Shown in pieces: positions 1 to 5,594 of a DNA stretch of 5,594 nt. Location: contig JALUZX010000760.1 in assembly GCA_027011425.1 (NCBI GenBank), positions 1 to 5,594 of the forward strand, given 5' to 3'. The translations under genes were made by a program, and so were the position numbers. Position 1 is the first letter of the stretch. Each line of letters begins with the position of its first letter. The notes beneath the pieces were generated by a model. The model saw nothing but the letters and a program-made list of their open reading frames with translations. It made no database searches and had not been told where the DNA came from. This stretch comes from Planctomycetota bacterium (GTDB lineage Bacteria > Planctomycetota > UBA1135 > JALUZX01).

Positions 1-523
1 CCATCCAAAGGAAGAGGGCCGCCCCCGTCCAGAAAGGCAGGGGAAGGGCGAAGAGGTGGGGGCCTGCCCGGGCGTAGAGGAAATGCCCCGGCGTGGCGGC
101 GAGCGCCAGGAGGGCGGCGGCCCCTGCCAGGGAACTCCCCGTGACGGCCCAGGCCAGGATTCCCAGGAACAGGCAGGCGATGTAGGCCGCGCAGGACTCG
201 AAGAGGAGTTCCGCCCGGTCCATCCGTTCCGGCGGAATCCCAGCCAGTTTCGCCGCCAGGACCGTGCAAGCCGAGGCGGGAAGGGTGGCCTCCGCCCAGG
301 TCCGCCGGTATTCCCCCACCCCGGCCATCCGGTCCAGCCCGAAGAAGGCCTGCTTTCCCCGGGCCAGGTTGGAGGCGAAACAGGCCAGGGTGGCCCCGTC
401 GTAGCAGACCGCCGGGGGAAGGCGGTCCAGGGCGGCGAAGTGGAAGAGACCGGCCCCCAGCAGGGCCGGGACCCACCAGAGGATCCAGAAGGACCCCTTC
501 TTCGCAGTCCGAGCCGGGCTCAT
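1..523 (-). CDS. Polytopic membrane protein, GT-C glycosyltransferase-like, N-terminal part (3' end beyond the window)
   Basis: Reading leftward from the ATG at 523-521, the frame stays open for 174 codons to the window edge, so the C-terminus is missing. The start has a basic n-region (R5, K8, K9), then a hydrophobic helix at about residues 12-32. Further hydrophobic segments lie at about 107-127, 129-147 and 157-173, and a weaker one at 78-94. After helix 1 comes LPPAVCYDGA (35-44), and later ATPGHFLYARAG (143-154). This order resembles PMT/ArnT-type GT-C enzymes, which transfer sugars from lipid-linked donors and carry an acidic residue in the first periplasmic loop, often as Asp-Glu. Here Asp42 is followed by Gly, so activity is uncertain. 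A GGGAG-like ribosome site lies about 12 bases upstream, which is rather far. It is divergent from the GH3 gene. That it is an integral membrane protein is well supported; the family assignment is inference from resemblance and could be wrong. Confidence 0.72.
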   Translation of the reverse strand, partial: MSPARTAKKGSFWILWWVPALLGAGLFHFAALDRLPPAVCYDGATLACFASNLARGKQAFFGLDRMAGVGEYRRTWAEATLPASACTVLAAKLAGIPPERMDRAELLFESCAAYIACLFLGILAWAVTGSSLAGAAALLALAATPGHFLYARAGPHLFALPLPFWTGAALFLWM

Positions 524-668
524 AAAAAAAGAATACTCCCTTCCCCCCCTGGATTGCTTCCTTTCCCGCCCACCTCTACCCTTATCCTTCTCCTCGGCCC
601 TTCCCTCTATCCGGCGGGATGGCCGGCTTGATAAATCTTTCTTTTCCTCTTTCTTCCCGGAGGCAGAC
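524..668. other. Divergent intergenic spacer with pyrimidine-rich + strand
   Basis: This is the only space available for promoters of the leftward membrane-protein gene and the rightward GH3 gene. From about 536 to 610 and again from 634 to 658 the + strand is almost entirely C and T. No convincing paired -35/-10 boxes were found on either strand. TTGATA at 628-633 is a fair -35 match, but nothing resembling a -10 box follows at 16-18 bases. A weak 5-bp inverted repeat (CCGGC 611-615, GCCGG 622-626) sits between the two pyrimidine tracts. No plausible gene is seen. Confidence 0.6.
659..663 (+). promoter_or_regulatory. Ribosome-binding site of the GH3 gene
   Basis: GGAGG lies five bases before the ATG at 669. 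It fixes this start, and the protein from this ATG begins directly with a signal peptide. Confidence 0.85.
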
Positions 669-3194
669 ATGTCCCCATCTTCAGCCCGGACCCCGGTCCC
701 CTGGTTGGCCCTCTTTGCCCTTCTCTCCTGGACGCCGGCCCCCAGGGCCCAGATCTACAAGGATCCCAAGGCGCCCGTGGAAAAACGAGTGGACGACCTC
801 CTCCGGAGGATGACCCTTGAGGAGAAGATCGACTACCTGGGCGGCTACAAGGGGTTCTACATCCGGCCCATCCCCAGGCTCGGGATCCCGGCCATCAAGA
901 TGTCCGACGGCCCCACGGGCTGCCGGTGTTACGGCAAGGCCGCCGCCCTCCCGGGCGGCATCTGCCTGGCCGCCACATGGAACCCGGAGGCGGCGAACCT
1001 CCTGGGCAAGACCCTGGGCCGGGAGTGCCGCGCCAGGGGGGTCCACATCCTCCTTGGACCGGGGGTGAACATCTACAGGGGGCCCCTTTGCGGGCGGGAC
1101 TTCGAATACTTTGGGGAAGATCCATACCTGGCGTCCCGGATCGTGGTTCCCTGGGTCCGGGGGGTCCAGTCCCAGGGAGTGCTCGCCACGGTCAAGCACT
1201 ACGCCTGCAACAACCAGGAATACGACCGGTACCATGTTTCCTCCGAGGTGGACGAGGAAACCCTGCGGGAGATCTACCTCCCGGCCTTCCGGGCGGCCGT
1301 AACCGAGGGGCACGTGGGATGCGTGATGAACGCCTACAACCTTGTAGGCGGCGTCCACTGCACCCAGGACCCTTTCCTGAACAACCGGATCCTGAAAAAG
1401 GAGTGGGGATTCGACGGCATCGTCATGTCCGACTGGGGCGCCACCCACGACGGGATCGCCGCGGCTCTCGGGGGCCTGGACCTGGAGATGCCCTCGGGCA
1501 AATACATGAACCGGAAGACCTTGATCCCGGCGATCGAGAACGGCAAGGTTCCACGAAGCCTGATCGACGACAAGGTCCGCCGGATCCTGCGCAAGATCAT
1601 CCAGTTCGGCTTCCTGGACCGTCCCCAGGAGATCCCCTCCATCCCCAAGTACGACCCCAAGAGCGTGCAGGCGGCCCTCTCCATCGCCCGGGAGGGGATC
1701 GTTCTCCTCAAGAACGAAGGAGAGGCCCTTCCCCTGGAACGCTCCAAGGTCCGGGCCATCGCGGTCCTGGGACCCATGGCCCACCCGGCGGTATGGGGCG
1801 GGGGCGGGAGCGCCTTCACCACCCCCTTCCGGGCGACGAGCGTCCTGGAAGGCCTCACCGAGGCCGCCGGCCCCGGGGTGGAGATCTACTATGACAGGGG
1901 AATCCCGCCTGTGGACGAGAACACCCTGGTCAAGAACGCCCGGTTTTTTCACCGCGGCAAACCAGGCGCCTCGCTCCGCGGCCTGAAAGCCGAATACTTC
2001 GGAAACATCCTCCTCCAGGGCGATCCCATCACGGAGAAGACCGCCTGGAGGATGGACTTCGATTTCATCAAGCATCCCGTCAAAGGGGTGCCGAAAAAGA
2101 ACTTCTCCGCCCGGTTCAGCGGGTGGATCACGCCGGAAAAATCCGGGACCTACCTCTTCGTTCTCCGCTCCGACGACGGCGCACGGATCTTCCTGGACGG
2201 CAAGCCCCTCCTGGACGACTGGTCGGACCACGGCCCCCGGGCAAGGACCGCCAAGGCCGCCCTGGTAGGAGGCCGTGATTACCCGATCCGAATCGAATAC
2301 TTCCAGAAGGCCGGTCGGGGTGTCCTCCGCTTCGGCTGGGGCCTCCTCTCCCCGGAAGGCGGCTCGCCGGCGGTCCGCCTGGCCAAGGCCTGCGACGCGG
2401 CGGTGGTCTGCGTCGGTTTCGGGCCCAAGATCGAAAGGGAGGGGCGGGACAGGCCTTTCGCCCTGCCCGAAGGCCAGGAGGAACTGATCCGGTCCGTGGC
2501 GGCCGCCAACAAGCGGACCATCGTCCTCCTTTTCAGCGGGGGAAACGTGGCGATGGAGGGCTGGATCGACAAGGTCCCCGCCCTGGTGGAAGCCTGGTAT
2601 CCGGGCCAGGAAGGGGGAAGGGTCCTGGCGGAGATCCTGCTCGGAGACGTGAACCCCTCGGGCAAGCTCCCGGCGTCCTACGCGAAAACGTGGGAGGAAA
2701 ACCCAAGCTCCCCCTACTACCACGCCAAGGACGGAAAGACCTGTTACAAGGAAAGGATCTTCGTGGGCTACAGGGGGTTCGACAAGCTGGGACGGGAGCC
2801 GCGCTTCCCCTTCGGCTTCGGCCTCTCTTACACCACCTTCGACATCTCGGACCTGAAACTCTCCTCCAAGGAAATCCGGGCCGGAGGATTCCTCCAGGTA
2901 TCGGTGAAGGTGAAGAACACCGGCGCCCGCCCCGGCGCGGAAGTGGTCCAGCTCTACATCCAGGACGTGAAGGCCTCCGTTCCAAGACCCGTGAAGGAAC
3001 TCAAGGGATTCAAGAAGGTCTTCCTTGCCCCGGGCGAGGAGAAGACCGTCACCTTCCGGGTCGGAAGGCGGGAGCTGGAATTCTTCCATCCCAGGCTCAA
3101 GCGCTGGATCGTGGAACCCGGCGCCTTCCGGGTCCTGGTTGGCAATTCCTCCCGCGACCTTCCCCTGGCCGGAGAATTCCAGGTCCTGAAGTAG
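669..3194 (+). CDS. Secreted GH3 beta-glycosidase (beta-glucosidase-like) with PA14 insert
   Basis: This 841-residue enzyme is predicted to remove terminal beta-linked sugars from oligosaccharides or glycosides by a retaining mechanism. A Sec-type signal peptide spans about residues 1-27 (R7, hydrophobic 11-21, APRA before Q28). The GH3 barrel follows at about 30-320, with SDGP at 79-82, the KH pair at 176-177 and VMSDWGA at 252-258, whose Asp255 is the expected nucleophile. The alpha/beta sandwich starts near 335 (REGIVLLKNEG). A PA14 domain (about 437-558, from LKAEYFG to RFGWG) interrupts it, and the sandwich resumes near 568. EREGRDR (589-595) matches the GH3 acid/base motif, making Glu591 the likely acid/base. 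A fibronectin-III-like C-terminal domain covers about 736-838. Length and order match KmBglI- and DesR-type enzymes, where PA14 shapes the active-site entrance. All key residues seem intact. The exact sugar (glucose, xylose, galactose or other) cannot be read from sequence. Confidence 0.95.
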   Translation: MSPSSARTPVPWLALFALLSWTPAPRAQIYKDPKAPVEKRVDDLLRRMTLEEKIDYLGGYKGFYIRPIPRLGIPAIKMSDGPTGCRCYGKAAALPGGICLAATWNPEAANLLGKTLGRECRARGVHILLGPGVNIYRGPLCGRDFEYFGEDPYLASRIVVPWVRGVQSQGVLATVKHYACNNQEYDRYHVSSEVDEETLREIYLPAFRAAVTEGHVGCVMNAYNLVGGVHCTQDPFLNNRILKKEWGFDGIVMSDWGATHDGIAAALGGLDLEMPSGKYMNRKTLIPAIENGKVPRSLIDDKVRRILRKIIQFGFLDRPQEIPSIPKYDPKSVQAALSIAREGIVLLKNEGEALPLERSKVRAIAVLGPMAHPAVWGGGGSAFTTPFRATSVLEGLTEAAGPGVEIYYDRGIPPVDENTLVKNARFFHRGKPGASLRGLKAEYFGNILLQGDPITEKTAWRMDFDFIKHPVKGVPKKNFSARFSGWITPEKSGTYLFVLRSDDGARIFLDGKPLLDDWSDHGPRARTAKAALVGGRDYPIRIEYFQKAGRGVLRFGWGLLSPEGGSPAVRLAKACDAAVVCVGFGPKIEREGRDRPFALPEGQEELIRSVAAANKRTIVLLFSGGNVAMEGWIDKVPALVEAWYPGQEGGRVLAEILLGDVNPSGKLPASYAKTWEENPSSPYYHAKDGKTCYKERIFVGYRGFDKLGREPRFPFGFGLSYTTFDISDLKLSSKEIRAGGFLQVSVKVKNTGARPGAEVVQLYIQDVKASVPRPVKELKGFKKVFLAPGEEKTVTFRVGRRELEFFHPRLKRWIVEPGAFRVLVGNSSRDLPLAGEFQVLK

Positions 3195-3197
3195 GGA

Positions 3198-3241
3198 CCG
3201 CCGGAGCCCGCGCCGCCCCGGGCGGCGCGGGCGGACGGCGG
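3198..3241. repeat. Large GC-only hairpin directly behind the GH3 stop codon
   Basis: The core at 3207-3231 is a perfect palindrome with 12-base arms around a single central C. Outside a small asymmetric internal loop (3204-3206 against 3232-3235), the arms CCGCCG (3198-3203) and CGGCGG (3236-3241) also pair. The structure begins three bases after the TAG. No T-run follows on either strand, so it is not a classical intrinsic terminator. It could stabilise the 3' end of the GH3 mRNA, help stop transcription from either convergent gene, or both. Confidence 0.6.
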
Positions 3242-3243
3242 CC

Positions 3244-3267
3244 CGGAAGGATCCCTTCCGCTTATTT
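3244..3267 (+). terminator. Probable intrinsic terminator of the GH3 gene
   Basis: CGGAAGG (3244-3250) pairs with CCTTCCG (3254-3260) around the loop ATC, and CTTATTT (3261-3267) follows on the + strand. The 7-bp stem is short and the T-run is broken, so this is a modest terminator that probably works with the larger hairpin just upstream. On the minus strand the stem is followed by GGCCGCC, so it would not be an intrinsic terminator for the sulfatase transcript. Confidence 0.5.
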
Positions 3268-3273
3268 CGGGGC

Positions 3274-4764
3274 TCAGATCCTTCCCGGCGGGCGGACGCC
3301 CTTGCCCTTTCGCCCGATGTCCCCCAGGTCTTTCCGGAACTTCTCGCCCAGGGCTTCCAGTTCCTTCACCACCCGGGGGTATTTCCTGGACAGGTCCTTC
3401 CTCTCGGTTATGTCCGCCTCCATGTCGTAGAGAACCAGCGGCGTCCGCCGCGTCCTGGTGGGCCCCGGCCGGCCGTCGCGTCCCCTGGGCATCCCCTCGT
3501 AGGAACGGTAGGGATGGGGGAAATGAAGCTTCCACTTGCCCTTGCGGACCGCCTGGAGCTGCCAACCGTTCCCCATGCGATAGTAGAAGGCGTATTCCTT
3601 CCTCGGCTCCGCCCCGGGCACGCCCTTCATCAAGGACCAGATGTTCACCCCGTCGATCTTGTGGTCCGGGAGCTTGGCCCCCGCCAGGTAGGCGAAGGTC
3701 GGGAAGAGATCGATCGTGGAGGCCATTCTGTCGCAGACCGTCCCGGCGGGAATCTTTCCGGGCCAGCGCATGATGCAGGGCTCCCGCACCCCGCCGTCCC
3801 AGATCGTTCCCTTGCCCTCCCTCAGCGGCCCGGCGCTTCCCGCCCAGTTGCCGAAGTTGAGCCAGGGGCCGTTGTCGGAGGTGAAGATCACCAGGGTCTT
3901 CTCGTCCAGGCCGTTGTCCTCGAGGGCCTGGAGGACCTGCCCCACGGACCAGTCGATCTCCATGATCACGTCGCCGTACATCCCCTGCTCGCTCTTCCCC
4001 TTGAACTTCCTGGAGACCCCGAGCGGCACGTGGGGCATGGAGTGGGCAAGGTAGAGGAAGAAAGGCCGGTCCTTGTGTTTTTCGATGAACCGTACGGCAT
4101 GCTCCGTATAGAGGGTGGTCAACTTCCCCTGGTCCTCCAGGGTGCGGATCTCGCCGACCTTCCTGTTTCCCTCGATGAGGGGCAGTTCCGGGTAGCGGAG
4201 CTTCCAAGGTTTGCTCCCGGGATGCTCCTTGGAGAGGTGGGTCCCGTCGTAGTCCACGGGCCACATGTCGTTGGAGTAGGGCAGGCCGAAGTACTCGTCG
4301 AAACCCTGCTGGAGGGGCAGGAACTTCTTCCGGCAGCCCAGGTGCCACTTGCCGAAGATGCCGGAAACGTATCCCCTGGGCTTGAGCATCTCCGCGATGG
4401 TGACCTCCTTGGGATTGAGGCCGATCCTGGACCAGGGCATCAAGGCGGAGGCGATGCCCACCCGCTTGGGATAACAGCCCGTAAGGAGCCCTGCGCGGGA
4501 AGCGCTGCACACCCCCTGGGGGACGTAGAAGGTCGTGAACTTCATCCCTTCCGCGGCCATCCGGTCCAGGTTGGGCGTCTTGAACCCCTTGGCGCCGAAG
4601 ACCCCCACGTCGGCCCATCCCTGGTCGTCGGTAAAGATGACCACGAAGTTGGGCAGGTCCTCCTTCCCTTTCCCCGGGGAGACCCGGGAAAAGGAGGCGC
4701 AGCTCCCGAGCCCCAAGGCGGCCGTCCCGATCCCCAGGGCCTGGAGGAAATCCCTTCGGTCCAT
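3274..4764 (-). CDS. Tat-exported lipoprotein sulfatase, formylglycine (S1) type
   Basis: This arylsulfatase-family hydrolase should cleave sulfate esters, probably from a sulfated sugar. The ATG at 4764 gives 496 residues starting MDRRDFLQALG, a twin-arginine signal (R3, R4), then LGSC with Cys22 as a probable lipidation site. The catalytic domain starts near residue 39, with metal-binding Asp46-Asp47 in FTDDQG. CSASR at 86-90 is the sulfatase signature, and its Cys86 would be oxidised to formylglycine. Further family motifs are GKWHLG (138-143), HSMPH (241-245) and FTSDNG (294-299). The C-terminal subdomain ends in the usual YDMEAD-ITERKDLS region. No maturase gene (FGE or anSME) is in the window. 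A GTG at 4779 would add five residues, but ATG 4764 has the better ribosome site and the cleaner Tat start. It lies 19 bases behind the PEBP gene. The sulfatase call is secure; substrate and S1 subfamily are not known. Confidence 0.94.
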   Translation of the reverse strand: MDRRDFLQALGIGTAALGLGSCASFSRVSPGKGKEDLPNFVVIFTDDQGWADVGVFGAKGFKTPNLDRMAAEGMKFTTFYVPQGVCSASRAGLLTGCYPKRVGIASALMPWSRIGLNPKEVTIAEMLKPRGYVSGIFGKWHLGCRKKFLPLQQGFDEYFGLPYSNDMWPVDYDGTHLSKEHPGSKPWKLRYPELPLIEGNRKVGEIRTLEDQGKLTTLYTEHAVRFIEKHKDRPFFLYLAHSMPHVPLGVSRKFKGKSEQGMYGDVIMEIDWSVGQVLQALEDNGLDEKTLVIFTSDNGPWLNFGNWAGSAGPLREGKGTIWDGGVREPCIMRWPGKIPAGTVCDRMASTIDLFPTFAYLAGAKLPDHKIDGVNIWSLMKGVPGAEPRKEYAFYYRMGNGWQLQAVRKGKWKLHFPHPYRSYEGMPRGRDGRPGPTRTRRTPLVLYDMEADITERKDLSRKYPRVVKELEALGEKFRKDLGDIGRKGKGVRPPGRI

Positions 4765-4768
4765 GCCG

Positions 4769-4774
4769 TCCTTT
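4769..4774 (-). promoter_or_regulatory. Ribosome-binding site of the sulfatase gene
   Basis: AAAGGA on the minus strand ends four bases before the ATG at 4764 and supports that start. A competing weaker site, GGTGA, overlaps the stop codon of the upstream gene and lies four bases before the GTG at 4779, so some initiation there cannot be excluded. Confidence 0.6.
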
Positions 4775-4783
4775 ACCACGTGT

Positions 4784-5368
4784 TCACCGGCCTTTCCTTC
4801 GATAGGTTCCGATCAACTCAGCCTTGGCGAGAACGTGACCCTTCATCGCCGCTTCCAGGGCCGCCTTGGTGGGCCGCCCCAGTTCGGGGAGAACCGTGTC
4901 CAGGGCGTAGAGCTTGAAGAAGTAACGGTGCGTCCCCGAGGGTGGACTCGGTCCACCGTAACCTTTCCTGCCCCAGTCGTTGAGTCCCTCCCTGGTCCCG
5001 GGGGGAAACTCGGAAGAAGAAATCCCCTCTTTCAACCCCTCCGCCGCGGGAGGAATGTCGTAGAGCACCCAGTGGACCCAGACGTTCCCCGGCGCGTCCG
5101 GGTCGTCCACGATCAGGGCCAGGCTCTTCGTCCCCTCGGGGACGCCCGACCAGGCCAGGGGCGGGGAGATGTTCTTCCCGTCCGCCGTATACTTGGAAGG
5201 GATGCTTCCCATGTGTCGGAAAGCGGAAGAGGAAATACGAAGCTCCATGGCCTTTCCCTCCTTCGCCGCGCCCTTCCCGGGAGAAGAACCGCCTCCGCCG
5301 CCGGTTCCGCACCCCCAGAAAAATGCGGCGAAAAGCACGGAGACGAAAAGGACGCCTTTTTTCATCAT
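4784..5368 (-). CDS. YbhB/YbcL-family PEBP-like lipoprotein
   Basis: This is a 194-residue member of the phosphatidylethanolamine-binding / Raf-kinase-inhibitor-like family. It begins MMKKG, has a hydrophobic stretch at 6-18, and then Cys20 in FFWGC, a permissive lipobox. This suggests Sec export and lipid anchoring. A Gly/Ser/Lys-rich linker (21-40) precedes the folded domain at about 41-190. The domain shows the family motifs in order: NISPPLAW (66-73), DDPDAP (88-93), VHWVLYDIP (98-106) and GYGGPSPPSGTHRYFF (137-151 region), which line the anion/ligand pocket. Bacterial relatives such as E. coli YbhB have no firmly established function. Its stop lies 19 bases before the sulfatase ATG, so the two are likely co-transcribed. 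The frame stays open upstream to an ATG at 5461, but that extension is basic, would bury the signal peptide and lacks support. Family assignment is secure; role is unknown. Confidence 0.93.
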   Translation of the reverse strand: MMKKGVLFVSVLFAAFFWGCGTGGGGGSSPGKGAAKEGKAMELRISSSAFRHMGSIPSKYTADGKNISPPLAWSGVPEGTKSLALIVDDPDAPGNVWVHWVLYDIPPAAEGLKEGISSSEFPPGTREGLNDWGRKGYGGPSPPSGTHRYFFKLYALDTVLPELGRPTKAALEAAMKGHVLAKAELIGTYRRKGR

Positions 5369-5374
5369 TCGAGT

Positions 5375-5380
5375 CCTCCT
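5375..5380 (-). promoter_or_regulatory. Ribosome-binding site of the PEBP-lipoprotein gene
   Basis: AGGAGG on the minus strand sits six bases before the first of two tandem ATG codons (5368 and 5365). It decides against the upstream in-frame ATG at 5461. Either tandem ATG could be used. Confidence 0.85.
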
Positions 5381-5459
5381 GGACAGGGGCCCGCGGTTTC
5401 CTCGCCTGCCCCGATCATCCGGGCGGGCGGAGTCGCCGGACCCGGTTCCGGAAAGAGGC

Positions 5460-5465
5460 ATTGTA
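5460..5465 (-). promoter_or_regulatory. Candidate -10 box for the PEBP-sulfatase operon
   Basis: TACAAT on the minus strand matches the sigma-70 -10 consensus at five of six bases, which stands out in this GC-rich context. Transcription would begin near 5453 and leave a leader of about 85 bases. The leader contains a small stem, CCGGA/TCCGG, around 5442-5457. The hexamer 17 bases upstream (TTCTTT) is a poor -35 match, so the promoter is tentative. Confidence 0.35.
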
Positions 5466-5582
5466 TCCGCCCAAAGAGGACGAAAGAATCCCGCCCCGCC
5501 GATCCGGTTTCCAGCCTCGAGGACCCTTGCGCTCCCCCCCCTCTGGGTCCAGGATTGCGGGCTTCCCGGCCTGTCCGGGCAG

Positions 5583-5589
5583 AAAGGAG
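5583..5589 (+). promoter_or_regulatory. Ribosome-binding site at the window edge, probably for a rightward gene starting outside
   Basis: AAAGGAG is a near-perfect Shine-Dalgarno sequence whose last base is five bases from the window end. A start codon at or just after 5595 would have ideal spacing. A small hairpin (CCCGG 5565-5569, CCGGG 5575-5579) precedes it. This suggests a gene divergent from the PEBP-sulfatase operon, but no coding sequence is visible. Confidence 0.4.
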
Positions 5590-5594
5590 TGAAC

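Noticed and set aside
56..631. Plus-strand open frame of 191 codons at the left end
   Set aside because: It is antisense to the membrane-protein frame, whose hydrophobic helix pattern is coherent. The plus-strand product is Gly/Pro/Arg-rich with no domain.
681..3089. Antisense open frame of about 802 codons across the GH3 gene
   Set aside because: It lies wholly inside a gene with intact GH3 motifs. Its translation is low-complexity, rich in Gly, Pro, Asp and Val, with no recognisable domain. GC-rich codon use on one strand commonly leaves such open frames on the other.
2954..4618. Minus-strand open frame of about 554 codons spanning the convergent junction
   Set aside because: It overlaps both the sulfatase and the GH3 gene in the wrong frame, has a low-complexity Arg/Gly/Pro-rich product, and would need both well-supported genes to be wrong.
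4765..4779. GTG start at 4779 for the sulfatase
   Set aside because: It adds five residues before a standard Tat start and has a weaker ribosome site than ATG 4764. It was not fully excluded.
3514..4917. Open frame of about 467 codons opposite the sulfatase gene
   Set aside because: It is a mirror of the sulfatase coding frame, with biased composition, no ribosome site and no domain, and it also runs into the PEBP gene.
5369..5461. N-terminal extension of the PEBP protein to an ATG at 5461
   Set aside because: It would place 31 basic residues ahead of a lipoprotein signal. The strong AGGAGG site at 5375-5380 belongs to the tandem ATG at 5368/5365, and the candidate -10 box overlaps the far ATG.
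1..5594. CRISPR array, insertion sequence, tRNA or rRNA
   Set aside because: No regularly spaced direct repeats, transposase-like frames with terminal repeats, or RNA gene signatures were seen on either strand.

Overview
This is a strongly GC-rich bacterial window with an ordinary Shine-Dalgarno/ATG layout. It carries three complete genes and one gene cut by the left edge. The set consists of a secreted GH3 glycosidase with a PA14 insert, a Tat-exported lipoprotein sulfatase of the formylglycine type, a PEBP-like lipoprotein and a polytopic membrane protein. This gene content is typical of glycan-degrading Gram-negative bacteria such as Planctomycetes, Verrucomicrobia, Lentisphaerae and similar environmental lineages. 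The phylum cannot be fixed from the sequence, and no 16S, tRNA or mobile element is present.

Layout: 1-523 (minus) is the N-terminal part of a multi-spanning membrane protein whose layout resembles GT-C (PMT/ArnT-type) glycosyltransferases. 524-668 is a divergent intergenic spacer that is almost pure pyrimidine on the + strand for much of its length. 669-3194 (plus) is the GH3 beta-glycosidase. 3195-3273 is a short convergent spacer with two consecutive hairpins. 3274-4764 (minus) is the sulfatase. 4784-5368 (minus) is a YbhB/YbcL-type PEBP lipoprotein just upstream of the sulfatase, almost certainly in the same transcript. 5369-5594 is a non-coding upstream region with a candidate minus-strand promoter and, at the very edge, a strong ribosome-binding sequence pointing to a gene that begins just outside.

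The GH3 enzyme and the sulfatase are both predicted to act outside the cytoplasm. They could cooperate on a sulfated oligosaccharide, with the sulfatase removing sulfate esters and the GH3 releasing terminal sugars. This is inferred from gene proximity; the two are on opposite strands and do not share a transcript. The PEBP protein is the odd partner, because its family has no settled role in glycan breakdown.

I see no clearly new system. The points most worth following are the PEBP-sulfatase pair, in which two lipoproteins appear to use different export routes, and the large hairpin immediately behind the GH3 stop codon. The many long overlapping open frames, including an antisense frame of about 800 codons across the GH3 gene, look like by-products of GC-rich codon use.
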